NCBI GenBank assembly: GCA_964577665.1
Contig: CAZOBD010000003.1
Location: 4,463-68,462, forward strand
From: CAYVTD01 sp964577665
GTDB lineage: Bacteria; Bacteroidota; Ignavibacteria; Kapaibacteriales; UBA2268
Length of the DNA: 64,000 nucleotides
Direction of reading: 5' to 3'
The position numbers and the translations under genes were made by a program. Below the pieces are notes generated by a model that ran no database searches, was not told where the DNA came from, and saw only the letters and a list, made by a program, of their open reading frames with translations. Numbering within the stretch: the first letter of the stretch is position 1; each line of letters starts with the position of its first letter. Below, in pieces: positions 10,901 to 18,828 of this stretch.

Positions 10901-11788
10901 TAACAGAGTGCCATCACCGTTGCTTGTTTTTACTACTCCGTTTGTTGTTAGTTTTCCTATTTTTACACTTCCTGCATCTCCGTCAGTGCTCAATATTAAA
11001 TTGTTTCCATCTATTTCGACTGTTGTTTCCTGATTTAAATTACCTCCTAAGGTAATTGTATTAGCAGTTCTTGTCAGTCCGTTTTCAAATGTTAGCGGCG
11101 ACTCTAATCCTGTAGCGCTTATTGTTATACTGCCTGATCCTTTCGACACAATAATATTGCTGCCCCCAGCTATGTACTGTAGATCATAATCTGTTCCGTT
11201 TCCGGTTAGTAATTGTAAATCTTGAGGAGCCGTGGAAATCCCCGTTCCGCCGTTGGCAACCGGTAAAATTCCATTTACTTCTCCGGTTGGCAGGTCAATT
11301 GCATCACTTGTTGAACCAGAACCTACAAATCTGTTTGCCTGAATATACCCAGTTCCGGTAGGTACAAGAGAGGAGCCGTCCCCAACTACAAGAGCTTGAC
11401 CGGTATTCGTAGCCGCTGTTATCAAATCAAAAGGCACTGTAGCTGTGTTGCTTATTATTCTCAACCAGCTTCCTTCATCTTCATCATAGTAGTAAAAGCC
11501 CGGAGTGTTATTTGTCTGATAAACAATCAAACCTTCAGCGGGATTTAATATTGATGTTCTTTCTCCTTCGGTCATCCTCGGCGCCAGAAAACCCTTGGTG
11601 GTCGAAACAAGGTCGAGGATAGCCGTACCGTCGGGGGTGGTTGTCCCTATGCCGACGTTGTCCTGCTGTGCTAAAGCTCTCCCCTGCGGAAAAAGCACAG
11701 CGGTAAGTATCAAGCCTGTCAGTAAAAACTTAAAACTAAGCCCCCCTGCCGTCCTTGAAAAAATATTTAAGATGGTATTGCAGTGCAT
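7959..11788 (-). CDS. Secreted phage-tail-fibre-like repeat protein (interrupted by assembly gap)
   Basis: Two ORFs (10673-11788 and 7959-10616) are read here as one gene split by the N gap at 10677-10776. The N-terminus carries a signal peptide ending near GRALAQQ, then NVGIGTTTPDGTAILDL and a GFLAPRMTEGER segment, typical of Bacteroidota proteins related to phage tail fibres. Tandem 126-residue repeats (start DLQLLTGNGTDYDLQYIAGG) follow. Downstream come VLPIANGGTGTNN, repeated HSH-containing segments and NVGIGNDNPSTELDI, again tail-fibre style. The frames on the two sides of the gap differ by one, and the stop at 10673-10675 exists only because of the arbitrary gap length. If one repeat period is restored the gap is 323 bases and the protein about 1,350 residues. 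Probably a cell-surface fibre or adhesin; function inferred from similarity only. Confidence 0.75.
10368..11221 (-). repeat. Tandem 378-bp (126-residue) coding repeat array
   Basis: The 55-nt stretch beginning TATTGCTGCCCCCAGC on the plus strand occurs at 10622, 10777 and 11155. The last two are exactly 378 bases apart. Unit 1 spans 11221-10844, unit 2 starts at 10843 and runs into the gap, and the last unit emerges at 10676 and diverges after about 10368. Units are almost identical at DNA level, with only a few substitutions, implying recent duplication or gene conversion. The repeats lie inside the tail-fibre-like gene. Confidence 0.9.
10677..10776. other. Assembly gap (100 N) inside the repeat array
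   Basis: A 100-N run flanked on both sides by the same 378-bp repeat. Phase of the repeat predicts a true missing length of 323 bases plus a multiple of 378. That correction also restores a single reading frame, since 223 extra bases shift the frame by exactly one. Confidence 0.9.
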
Positions 11789-11833
11789 AAGCGTCCGCCT
11801 TTATTTATTTTCATTCTTTCTCGTTTTTCATTT

Positions 11834-11858
11834 CATTCCATACATATAATATGGAATG
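11834..11858 (-). promoter_or_regulatory. 9-bp inverted repeat at predicted transcription start
   Basis: CATTCCATA (11834-11842) and TATGGAATG (11850-11858) form an inverted repeat with a 7-base spacer. It sits 46-70 bases upstream of the tail-fibre-like start and directly downstream of the predicted -7 element, so it would cover or start the 5' leader. It could be an operator for a dimeric regulator or a leader hairpin. Confidence 0.45.
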
Positions 11859-11862
11859 TATT

Positions 11863-11893
11863 CAAAAATATGAATATTTATGTATATAAACAA
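11863..11893 (-). promoter_or_regulatory. Bacteroidota-type promoter for the tail-fibre-like gene
   Basis: On the minus strand TTG (11893-11891), 20 bases, then TATTTTTG (11870-11863). This matches the Bacteroidota housekeeping consensus TTG-N19-21-TAnnTTTG. Predicted start of transcription is near 11857, giving a leader of about 70 bases before the ATG at 11788. Confidence 0.5.
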
Positions 11894-11993
11894 TCCGTAA
11901 AACTACGTAATTTTACTTGTTTTTTCCTTGCTGGATGTTTTGTATGTTATTTTTTTATTTACAATATGTCATTCCGCACTTGCCCCAGGAATC

Positions 11994-12252
11994 TCACGAT
12001 TGATAGACACACCCCTTAATCCCCTCTCAAGAGGGGACTTTTTAACTGTCAGATGTCAGACACCTTGAAGGTGTCGGACATCTTTCTTGAAAAAATCATA
12101 TCCTTATGTGTTTCCCGAATCATGTATGTTTTATCTGTTTGTTTTTTTATCCTATTTCTTAAAAACCATATCTTTGTTATACTAAACTCGTTCCATCATC
12201 TCAAGTTAGAGTATCTTCATTCGTGAGATTCTGAAACAAGTTCAGAATGACA
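11994..12252. repeat. Mosaic of intergenic palindromic repeats, copy 1
   Basis: Within the 565-base gene-free spacer 11789-12353. Elements in order: CCCCTCTCAAGAGGGG palindrome (12021-12036); a 33-nt hairpin AGATGTCAGACACCTT/AAGGTGTCGGACATCT (12051-12083); a non-palindromic segment CTTATGTGTTTCCCGAATCATG and onward (about 12102-12142); and GAGATTCTGAAACAAGTTCAGAATGACA (12225-12252). The first three recur in the same order and orientation at 58486-58614, and the last recurs at 58439 and 38091 in the opposite orientation. The remaining sequence to 12353 is AT-rich with no gene seen. Confidence 0.75.
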
Positions 12253-12353
12253 TTCTTGATTTCATTTTTTCAGAAATAATCGGATTCTCATGAATTTTTT
12301 AAAATAAGAATATCATTACAAAAACACTGCCAATTTGTTTTCTTAATAGAAAC

Positions 12354-13034
12354 TTAATAATCTTCGGAGTGAAAAATTGCATAGCGGACAAGTCCTGCGG
12401 TGTTCTTTATGCCGAGTTTTTCCATAATATTGGCGCGGTGAGACTGCACTGTCCTATCGCTGATACTAAGAAATTCGGCGATTTCCTTGCTGGTCTTCCC
12501 GAGAGCCACCTGATTGAGTATTTCCTGTTCGCGTTTAGATATAGTAACGGTTTCGTATTCTTCATCGCTGTCGCCGGTGCGGAATTTCCTCTGCAGCAGC
12601 CTTAATACGGATTTGCTGAAGACGCGCTGTCCGTGGTTCACATCGTGTATTGCATTCACTAAGTCTTTTGCACTTATGTCTTTAGAAAGATAGCCGTCAG
12701 CACCTGCGGAAAGGGCTTTTTCTATATGGTTAAAATCTTCAAAAGCAGTAAGCATAACTACCAGAGTTTCCGGAAACCCCAATTTAATTTTTCTCGTTGC
12801 ATCGATGCCGTCCATTCTCGGCATCATTATATCGAGAAGAGCGACGTGGGGCTTGTGGTATTCTACCAGTTTAAAAGCATCTTCTCCGTTGCCGGCTTCA
12901 TCCAGCACTTTTATGGTTTTATCAATTGCCAGAAGGCGTCTCAAGCCTGCACGTACTACTTCGTGGTCGTCGGCAAGTATTATTTCAATAAACTGCTTGG
13001 TTTCGCTGCCGTTATCCTGCATATTCCGGTTCAA
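12354..13034 (-). CDS. NarL/LuxR-family response regulator
   Basis: A 226-residue two-domain response regulator. The receiver domain (about 15-135) has the acidic pair D22-D23, phosphoacceptor D68 in LLDIMMPRMDG, T96 and K118 in YLSKD. The C-terminal LuxR-type helix-turn-helix (about 163-226) contains SKREQEILNQVALGKTSKEI and RTVQSHRANIMEKLGI. Phosphorylation would drive dimerisation and DNA binding. A divergently transcribed PAS histidine kinase 305 bases away (13339) is the likely partner, although orphan behaviour cannot be excluded. Met-5 is an alternative start. Target genes are unknown; the neighbouring surface-protein genes are candidates only by proximity. Confidence 0.92.
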   Translation of the reverse strand: MNRNMQDNGSETKQFIEIILADDHEVVRAGLRRLLAIDKTIKVLDEAGNGEDAFKLVEYHKPHVALLDIMMPRMDGIDATRKIKLGFPETLVVMLTAFEDFNHIEKALSAGADGYLSKDISAKDLVNAIHDVNHGQRVFSKSVLRLLQRKFRTGDSDEEYETVTISKREQEILNQVALGKTSKEIAEFLSISDRTVQSHRANIMEKLGIKNTAGLVRYAIFHSEDY

Positions 13035-13240
13035 TTTCTTTATTAATACAGTATTCCTTTAAAGTAATATGACTGATAAATATTAAAATAATTTTAATTT
13101 AACTTTTCAGTAACTATAATCATTCTATCTAAAGAAATAGTATCTACTAATAAATTCAATATATAAAATATACTCATTCAAAAAAAATTATGATAATATT
13201 ATTGAATATTTTATTATTATCTTTATCTTGTAAGGTATTA

Positions 13241-13273
13241 TTGTAAAATATTTAATGAAATTAACTATATTTG
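13241..13273 (+). promoter_or_regulatory. Candidate promoter of the PAS histidine kinase
   Basis: TTG at 13241-13243, a 22-base spacer and TATATTTG at 13266-13273 match the Bacteroidota TTG/TAnnTTTG pattern, leaving a leader of about 60 bases. The spacer is slightly longer than the usual 19-21. The rest of the 304-base divergent spacer 13035-13338 is very AT-rich and shows nothing else. Confidence 0.4.
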
Positions 13274-13338
13274 TCTTCAAACAAAATATTATATCAGATA
13301 AAATTTCGATTTCTAAGAATAACGATGCTGCTTAAATA

Positions 13339-15216
13339 ATGCAATTAAATACTAATATAAAAAACAATGATTATCTTTTTAAAAGCATCATTGACAGCTT
13401 GAAAAAACCTTTTTTACTATGCAGTTATTTATATGATGAAAAAAATCAAATAAGGGACTATAAAATATTATACGCAAATAAAGCTTTTTCGGAAATTTCC
13501 GGACTTAGTTCCGATAAGCTTGCAGGTAAAATCATAACCGATGTATTCAATTTGAAATCCCCCCCTTGGCTGGAACAAACTCTGCAAAGCTCAGATACAG
13601 GAAATACTGTTGAATTCGAGACTTATTTCGAGCCTCTTGAAAAACATTTTGAAATAAGCATCTTACACCCTGATAGAAACTTAACATCTTTTATTTTCAA
13701 TGATATAACAAAAAAGGTTAATACTATTGTTTCACTGAAAGTAATAAACAAAGAATATGAATGTCTTTATGAAAGCGCTCCCGATATGTTTCTTACCGTT
13801 TCACTGGTTTCGGGAAAAATAATAAAATGCAACGGAAGATTTGCCGAGAAATTCTCTCTTAGTAAAAAAGATATTACGGGAAGATACCTAAAAGATTTCA
13901 CGTCAGAAAACTCCGCCGACGAACCGGAAAAAATATTTCAGGACTTAAAAAGAATTAACTTTATAGAGAACATAGAGATAGAACTCAGTGCCGCCGGCAG
14001 TGAAAAATTAATTGTATCCGTAAATGCCGTTGCAGAAAGTTCCGGCTCGGAACCTCATTCATGCAGGATGAGCCTGCGCGATATGACACGTCAGCGTGAA
14101 ATGGAAACAGCGCTCGATTTTGCAGAAAAAAGACTAAAGAGTTTTATTGAAAGCGCTGACGACATGATATATTTCCAAAGTCTCGACGGTGAACTCTCGC
14201 TGATGAATAGTGCAAATGAAGCTGTTACAGGTTACAGTCTTCAGGAATTTAAAGAATATCCCAATATCTGGGAAGAAATTCTCCACCCTGAAGATTTGGA
14301 AGCTGCCAAAGCTTTTTTCAAAGAGCATAAGGAAGGATGCCCATTTTTTGAAACTGAGTACAGACTTTATACCAAAACAGGGGAGCTAAAATATATTTAC
14401 TCCAAAATGATAGGAGTAAAAGATAAAAACGGCAAATATACAGGATATTATTGTATTGACCGCGATATAAGCGCTCTTAAGGAAATCCAAAACGAGATAA
14501 ATCTGTCACGAAAAAAGGCAGATGAAGCTAATAGACTTAAGACTATAATACTAAATAATTTAGGGCATGAACTCCGTACTCCGCTCAACGGCATTCTGGG
14601 TTTTGCACAAATATTGATGGATGAAATCAAAGATGAAGAACTACTTGAAATGGCTGGGTATATTAAAGAATCGGGAGTAAGACTTGAAAGAACTTTAAAC
14701 TCTCTTCTGGCTCTTTCAGAACTGGAAACTACCAGAAAGAATGTTCATCTGGAGAAAATAAATCTGGGAGATTTTCTACGTTCATACTGCATTACCTTTG
14801 AAGACAGCTTCACGCGCAAAGCCCTAAATTTTAAAATAATTATCGAAAACGAAGACTTATCTGCAGTAATAGATGAAAACCTTACAATTCAGATACTTTT
14901 CAATCTGCTGGATAATGCCCTTAAATACACTCAAAAAGGCGGTGTTACCATAAAAGCCTATCGGCGGACATTCAACAGCAAACCATGGGCATGCATTAGT
15001 GTAATCGACACCGGTTCAGGCATTTCACCGTCCAACATTGACAATATTTTCGAGGCATTCCGTCAGGGCAGCGAAGGCATAGCCAGAATGCACGAAGGAG
15101 TTGGCATAGGACTGACACTCACAAAAAAAATGGCTGAGCTCCAGAAAGGTCATATTTTAGTTGAAAGCGAGGTCAACAAAGGCTCCGATTTTACTTTGCT
15201 GCTGCCTGAAAATTGA
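13339..15216 (+). CDS. PAS-domain sensor histidine kinase
   Basis: A 625-residue cytoplasmic kinase with no membrane segment. Three PAS-like regions (about 10-125, 140-255 and 262-385, the third ending in a PAC motif GYYCIDRDIS) precede a HisKA dimerisation domain with H410 in GHELRTPLNGILGF. The HATPase domain has the N box NLLDNALKYT, G1 VIDTGSGIS and G2 GVGIGLTLTKKM. It probably senses a soluble or redox cue through the PAS domains and phosphorylates a response regulator. The divergent LuxR-type regulator at 12354-13034 is the obvious candidate. The sensed signal is unknown. Confidence 0.93.
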   Translation: MQLNTNIKNNDYLFKSIIDSLKKPFLLCSYLYDEKNQIRDYKILYANKAFSEISGLSSDKLAGKIITDVFNLKSPPWLEQTLQSSDTGNTVEFETYFEPLEKHFEISILHPDRNLTSFIFNDITKKVNTIVSLKVINKEYECLYESAPDMFLTVSLVSGKIIKCNGRFAEKFSLSKKDITGRYLKDFTSENSADEPEKIFQDLKRINFIENIEIELSAAGSEKLIVSVNAVAESSGSEPHSCRMSLRDMTRQREMETALDFAEKRLKSFIESADDMIYFQSLDGELSLMNSANEAVTGYSLQEFKEYPNIWEEILHPEDLEAAKAFFKEHKEGCPFFETEYRLYTKTGELKYIYSKMIGVKDKNGKYTGYYCIDRDISALKEIQNEINLSRKKADEANRLKTIILNNLGHELRTPLNGILGFAQILMDEIKDEELLEMAGYIKESGVRLERTLNSLLALSELETTRKNVHLEKINLGDFLRSYCITFEDSFTRKALNFKIIIENEDLSAVIDENLTIQILFNLLDNALKYTQKGGVTIKAYRRTFNSKPWACISVIDTGSGISPSNIDNIFEAFRQGSEGIARMHEGVGIGLTLTKKMAELQKGHILVESEVNKGSDFTLLLPEN

Positions 15217-15332
15217 AAAGCTAAATCTAACCTGCGTTATTTAATCAAAAATTTTTGATATATTAGCAATTTAATGTGAACTCAATTTTTTTTCGTAAGT
15301 TAGCTTTTTTATTTTAAGAAAAAAGGAAGAAT

Positions 15333-16466
15333 ATGAGCGTAAAAATTCAAAAGCTGGACAATAATTCGCGTTCTGAAAGAAAAAAATTTATAAAAAGCCA
15401 GTGGCAGTTTTACAAGTCCGATCCTTATTGGGTTCCTCCCGTGATTGCCGATAAAATGAATGATATGGACCCGCAGAAAAATCCATTTTATAAGCATGCA
15501 GAACTTCAGCTCTTCACAGCCGAAAAAAACGGTGAGACTGCAGGCAGAATTGCCGCAATCGTTAACTATAACCACAACAAAACTCATAATGACAAAGTCG
15601 GTTTTTTCGGATGGTTCGAGTGTGAAAACAATCAGGAAACCGCCAATGCTCTTTTCGATGCCGCCGCAGAGTGGCTGCGCACAAAAGATATGGATACTAT
15701 GCGGGGACCTGAAAATCCTTCTATGAATGATGAAATAGGACTGCTGGTTGACGGTTTTGATTCCCCCCCTGTTATCCTTGATACGTATAATCCTCCCTAT
15801 TATATTAAGCTTTTAGAAAACAGCGGATTCGTAAAAGCTAAAGACCTTTACGCCTATTATTTGAAGGAAGGATTTGAATCCGACAAACTCAAGCGCCTGA
15901 GAGACCTGATTCATAAAAGATATGATATTAAATTCAGAGAGGTAAATCTTAAGGATAAAAATCAATTTGAAAAAGATATAGATGATATAAAAGAAGTTTA
16001 CAATTCTGCATGGGAACCTAACTGGGGATTTGTTAAATGGACAGAGGAGGAAATGGATCATCTCGCTGTGGGACTGAAACAGATAGCAGACCCGAAAGTT
16101 GCGATAATAATGACTATAAAAGATGAACTTGCGGGTTTCGGCATAGGCCTGCCCGACATAAATCAATGTCTTATCCACAACAAAAGCGGAAGTCTTTTAG
16201 GAGCTTTGTGGCATATTTTAACTAAAAAGAAAAAGATAGATTTTATGAGAATTATTGCTCTCGGGGTTACTCCAAAATTTCAAAAAACAGGCGTCGATGC
16301 CGCTCTGTATTACGAATTAGGGCATAGAGGCATAAAGCAGGGATACGTCAACGGAGAGGCTTCGTGGGTACTTGAAGACAACGTAATGATGAACAGAGGT
16401 CTTACTCAGACAATGAAGGGAGAGGTATATAAAACTTACAGATTGTATGAAAAGAAGATAACATAA
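15333..16466 (+). CDS. GNAT-superfamily N-acetyltransferase-like protein
   Basis: A 377-residue protein of a conserved uncharacterised family. Recognisable segments are an N-terminal SDPYWVPPVIADK, a GETAGRIAAIVNYNHN strand, and VGFFGWFECENN, resembling the acetyl-CoA-binding half of GNAT folds. It continues with MRGPENPSMNDEIGLLVDGF and TYNPPYYIKLLENSGF, a pattern shared by family members across Bacteroidota and related phyla. A second GNAT-like half is plausible around 255-377. Substrate unknown. It is convergent with the response regulator at 16467, the two stop codons abutting without a spacer. Confidence 0.7.
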   Translation: MSVKIQKLDNNSRSERKKFIKSQWQFYKSDPYWVPPVIADKMNDMDPQKNPFYKHAELQLFTAEKNGETAGRIAAIVNYNHNKTHNDKVGFFGWFECENNQETANALFDAAAEWLRTKDMDTMRGPENPSMNDEIGLLVDGFDSPPVILDTYNPPYYIKLLENSGFVKAKDLYAYYLKEGFESDKLKRLRDLIHKRYDIKFREVNLKDKNQFEKDIDDIKEVYNSAWEPNWGFVKWTEEEMDHLAVGLKQIADPKVAIIMTIKDELAGFGIGLPDINQCLIHNKSGSLLGALWHILTKKKKIDFMRIIALGVTPKFQKTGVDAALYYELGHRGIKQGYVNGEASWVLEDNVMMNRGLTQTMKGEVYKTYRLYEKKIT

Positions 16467-17081
16467 CTACTTCCTGGATTTCAACAGCAGTTTCTTGATA
16501 GATTCTATACTTCGTTTTTCATCATCCTGATAATGCTTTAAAAGTCTGTCCTGATCAACCGGAGTTTTACGTTTAGTTTCTTCAATTTCCTCAACGTCGA
16601 AATCCTCCGGGATTTCAGTTTCAGACAGAATGTCATCTTCGAGAATATCCCTTGAATAGTCGGGTTTTAGCTCGATTTCTTCGCCTTTTGCAATTTTATC
16701 TAATTTTTCTTTGCCGAAAATAGAGATAAGCTTTTCGTAAACTGTTGATCGGGTAAACGGTTTTGAAATAAAACCCGCAGTGCCGTACTTAACTGCTAAT
16801 CCGAGATTTTCGGTGTCGGAAAGAGCAGAAACCATTACAACGGGTATATCCTTAGTGGTTTTAATAGATTTTAAAATTTTAAGCGTAAGGTGTCCGGAAA
16901 GCTCCGGCATAAGTATATCTAAAATAATCAAAAGCGGTCTTTCCTCTACTGCAATGGCAATTCCCTCAAAACCGTCAGATGCCAAAAAAGTATCCTGGAA
17001 TCCGTAACTTTGCAGAGTTTTGGAAAGAATTCTCTGCATCCAAATATCATCATCTATAACTAAAACGCTGCTGCCCGGCAT
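16467..17081 (-). CDS. Response regulator with acidic C-terminal extension
   Basis: A 204-residue protein. The receiver domain (1-122) has the acidic cluster D10-D11-D12, phosphoacceptor D55 in ILDILMPELSG, S85 and K107 in FISKPF. The last 80 residues are a highly charged tail (EDDILSETEIPEDFDVEEIEE, then a basic helix) with no recognised output domain. It lies 31 bases downstream of csrA and is probably the last gene of the motB-fliW-csrA transcript, so a role in motility or surface behaviour is plausible. It may work by protein-protein contact. Confidence 0.85.
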   Translation of the reverse strand: MPGSSVLVIDDDIWMQRILSKTLQSYGFQDTFLASDGFEGIAIAVEERPLLIILDILMPELSGHLTLKILKSIKTTKDIPVVMVSALSDTENLGLAVKYGTAGFISKPFTRSTVYEKLISIFGKEKLDKIAKGEEIELKPDYSRDILEDDILSETEIPEDFDVEEIEETKRKTPVDQDRLLKHYQDDEKRSIESIKKLLLKSRK

Positions 17082-17112
17082 TATTTATATCTTTCTTTTT
17101 TTTTTCTAAAAT

Positions 17113-17403
17113 TCATTTTTTTGCAGGAAAAAACACCTCCGGAACTTTTACTTCCTTGTCGTCTTGTCTTTGGAACTTAACGTTGGAGCGTATCATCATC
17201 ATTTTCAGATTATTGAGTTCAGTCTTAGCTGCCTGCTGATTCAGCTCGATTATTCTGTCGTAAACTTCTTTACGGTGAACGGGTATGCTTTTCGGCGCTT
17301 CTATTCCGAGACGCACAATACCTCTGTCAAAGCTAAGTACCGTTATTTTAACGGAAGTCCCAATGGTTATCACTTCGCCGATTTTACGGGAGAGTACAAG
17401 CAT
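17113..17403 (-). CDS. csrA: CsrA carbon storage / translational regulator
   Basis: The sequence MLVLSRKIGEVITIG at the start and VRLGIEAPKSIPVHRKEVYD are diagnostic of CsrA, an RNA-binding dimer that represses translation at GGA motifs near ribosome binding sites. At 96 residues it is longer than typical CsrA (about 60-75), with a C-terminal tail from about residue 55 that includes NLKMMMIRSNVKF. FliW, its protein antagonist, is encoded directly upstream, as in other flagellated bacteria using the FliW-CsrA-flagellin switch. Flagellin itself is not in this window. Confidence 0.95.
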   Translation of the reverse strand: MLVLSRKIGEVITIGTSVKITVLSFDRGIVRLGIEAPKSIPVHRKEVYDRIIELNQQAAKTELNNLKMMMIRSNVKFQRQDDKEVKVPEVFFPAKK

Positions 17404-17513
17404 TCTTCACATCCTGCCAATATTGTTGGTAAATCCTTTTACGTAATTCTTTGATCAACGAACATTATTCGTAAATAAAAAAATTCTTTATCAAATAAAA
17501 AACAAAATTACTA

Positions 17514-17957
17514 CTATACCTGCTCTTTAATGTCAGAGCCTGTTATTACGTGACTGACAGAATATTTATCGGAAGGAAGTATTTCCTGCCTGCCTTTTTG
17601 AGTTTCAACATTCAGCACTACGGGAGCTTTCATATTTGCAGTCATCTTTCCTTTTTCATTTTCGAGAGTAACCACAACAAGAAGCACTTCTTTTTCCAAA
17701 TCAATATTTTTCCCTGCCTTATAAGACAAGTCTATATGCCACGGACTTAGCATCGGAAACCCAATCTCAGGCTGCTCCATGGAAATAAGCCATTTAAAAG
17801 GCACTGTTTCTTCTTCGCTAATAAGGACATATTCGCGTAAGCCGTCGAACCCGAGCATACCGTCTTCAAAATGAAAAATATGCTCAGGGCTTATTTCAAG
17901 CTCTCCGAAATGAAGCGTTTTAATTACCCTTATTTCTTTGTCAGTCTTTTCAATCAT
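17514..17957 (-). CDS. fliW: Flagellar assembly factor FliW
   Basis: A 147-residue protein with the FliW pattern: FEDGMLGFDGLREYVLI, then VPFKWLISMEQPEIGFPML, and NMKAPVVLNVETQKGRQ. FliW binds CsrA allosterically and releases flagellin mRNA from repression; flagellin competes for FliW. The gene lies between motB and csrA on the minus strand, 33 bases from motB and 110 bases from csrA, supporting one flagellar operon. Confidence 0.93.
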   Translation of the reverse strand: MIEKTDKEIRVIKTLHFGELEISPEHIFHFEDGMLGFDGLREYVLISEEETVPFKWLISMEQPEIGFPMLSPWHIDLSYKAGKNIDLEKEVLLVVVTLENEKGKMTANMKAPVVLNVETQKGRQEILPSDKYSVSHVITGSDIKEQV

Positions 17958-17990
17958 AATTCTTATTTATTTGATTTAAAATATTTCATC

Positions 17991-18770
17991 TTATCTGTCT
18001 GTTGCGATAGTATCCGCAATTTCTTTTTGGTAGTATCCCTCTGCAGACAATGCGTCAACAGGAAGCTCCGTTATAGTAATCTCCACTCTTCGGTTTTCTG
18101 ACCGCCCCTCATCGGTGGCATTATCGGCAATCGGTCTTTGCGAACCGAAGCCTCTTATTACCAAATTTTCTTCAGCCACTCCCCTGCGCATCAGATAATA
18201 AGCAACACTGAGAGCCCTTGCAGCAGAAAGATGCCAGTTAGATTCATACCTGAAGGAACGAATAGGTTCCGAATCGGTATGACCGTCAACAGATATCTGC
18301 ATTGGCAGCCCGGTAAGAAGTACAGTCAACGAATCGAGCGCCGCAGTTGCTTCGGGTTGAAGTTCCGCCTGCCCGGATTGAAAAAGCAATTTTTCAGGCA
18401 GGGATAGTATTATTCCCGATGCTGTCCTTCGTATAGTCAGAAAATCATTATCAATGAACTGCTCGAGCAGCCTGCGAGCTTTTATTTCTACTTCCTGAAG
18501 AGAGATTTCCGTAGAAGTGGGCAGTATCGGCTCGGGAATGCCTCTGCGGGCTTCCATCAGCCCGTCTCCGCCCTCAAGTACCTGCTCTTTCGGTCTGAAA
18601 TATTCTTCCAGAGCTCTTGAAACTTCTGTGAACTTGTCTATGTCAACCTGAGAAGATGCATATAGAATTACAAACAAGCCCAGCAGCAAGGTAATCAAAT
18701 CGGCGTAAGTGATTAGATACCTGTCTGAGTTTCCATAGTCTTCATCGCTATTTTGCTTTCTCTTCAGCAA
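17991..18770 (-). CDS. motB: Flagellar motor stator protein MotB (OmpA-like C-terminus)
   Basis: A 259-residue stator subunit. A short cytoplasmic N-terminus is followed by one membrane helix, TYADLITLLLGLFVILYASS (about 21-40), carrying the ion-binding aspartate D24. The periplasmic OmpA/MotB peptidoglycan-binding domain has VDGHTDSEPI, LSAARALSVAYYL and SENRRVEI. The start appears to be TTG at 18770, since no ATG lies close by and the motor helix needs this N-terminus. No motA is adjacent in the window, so its partner must be encoded elsewhere. An exact GCCGATAA box lies just upstream. Confidence 0.9.
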   Translation of the reverse strand: MLKRKQNSDEDYGNSDRYLITYADLITLLLGLFVILYASSQVDIDKFTEVSRALEEYFRPKEQVLEGGDGLMEARRGIPEPILPTSTEISLQEVEIKARRLLEQFIDNDFLTIRRTASGIILSLPEKLLFQSGQAELQPEATAALDSLTVLLTGLPMQISVDGHTDSEPIRSFRYESNWHLSAARALSVAYYLMRRGVAEENLVIRGFGSQRPIADNATDEGRSENRRVEITITELPVDALSAEGYYQKEIADTIATDR

Positions 18771-18783
18771 ATCCTACTTTACC

Positions 18784-18791
18784 TTATCGGC
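18784..18791 (-). promoter_or_regulatory. Sigma-28 (FliA)-like -10 box upstream of motB
   Basis: On the minus strand the sequence reads GCCGATAA, an exact match to the sigma-28 -10 consensus. A poor -35 (TTAATTAA, about 4 of 8) sits 11 bases upstream. The box is only 14 bases from the TTG start, so the transcript would have an almost absent leader. The flagellar context supports it; the weak -35 and short leader argue for caution. Confidence 0.4.
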
Positions 18792-18828
18792 TAAAAACAA
18801 ATTTAATTAATAATACGCTTAAAAAAAA

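Noticed and set aside
7959..11788. Prophage
   Set aside because: Only a fibre-like gene with a signal peptide is present; no capsid, terminase, integrase or lysis genes nearby.
13035..13338. Small RNA in the divergent regulator/kinase spacer
   Set aside because: AT-rich with no stable hairpin or recognisable RNA family.
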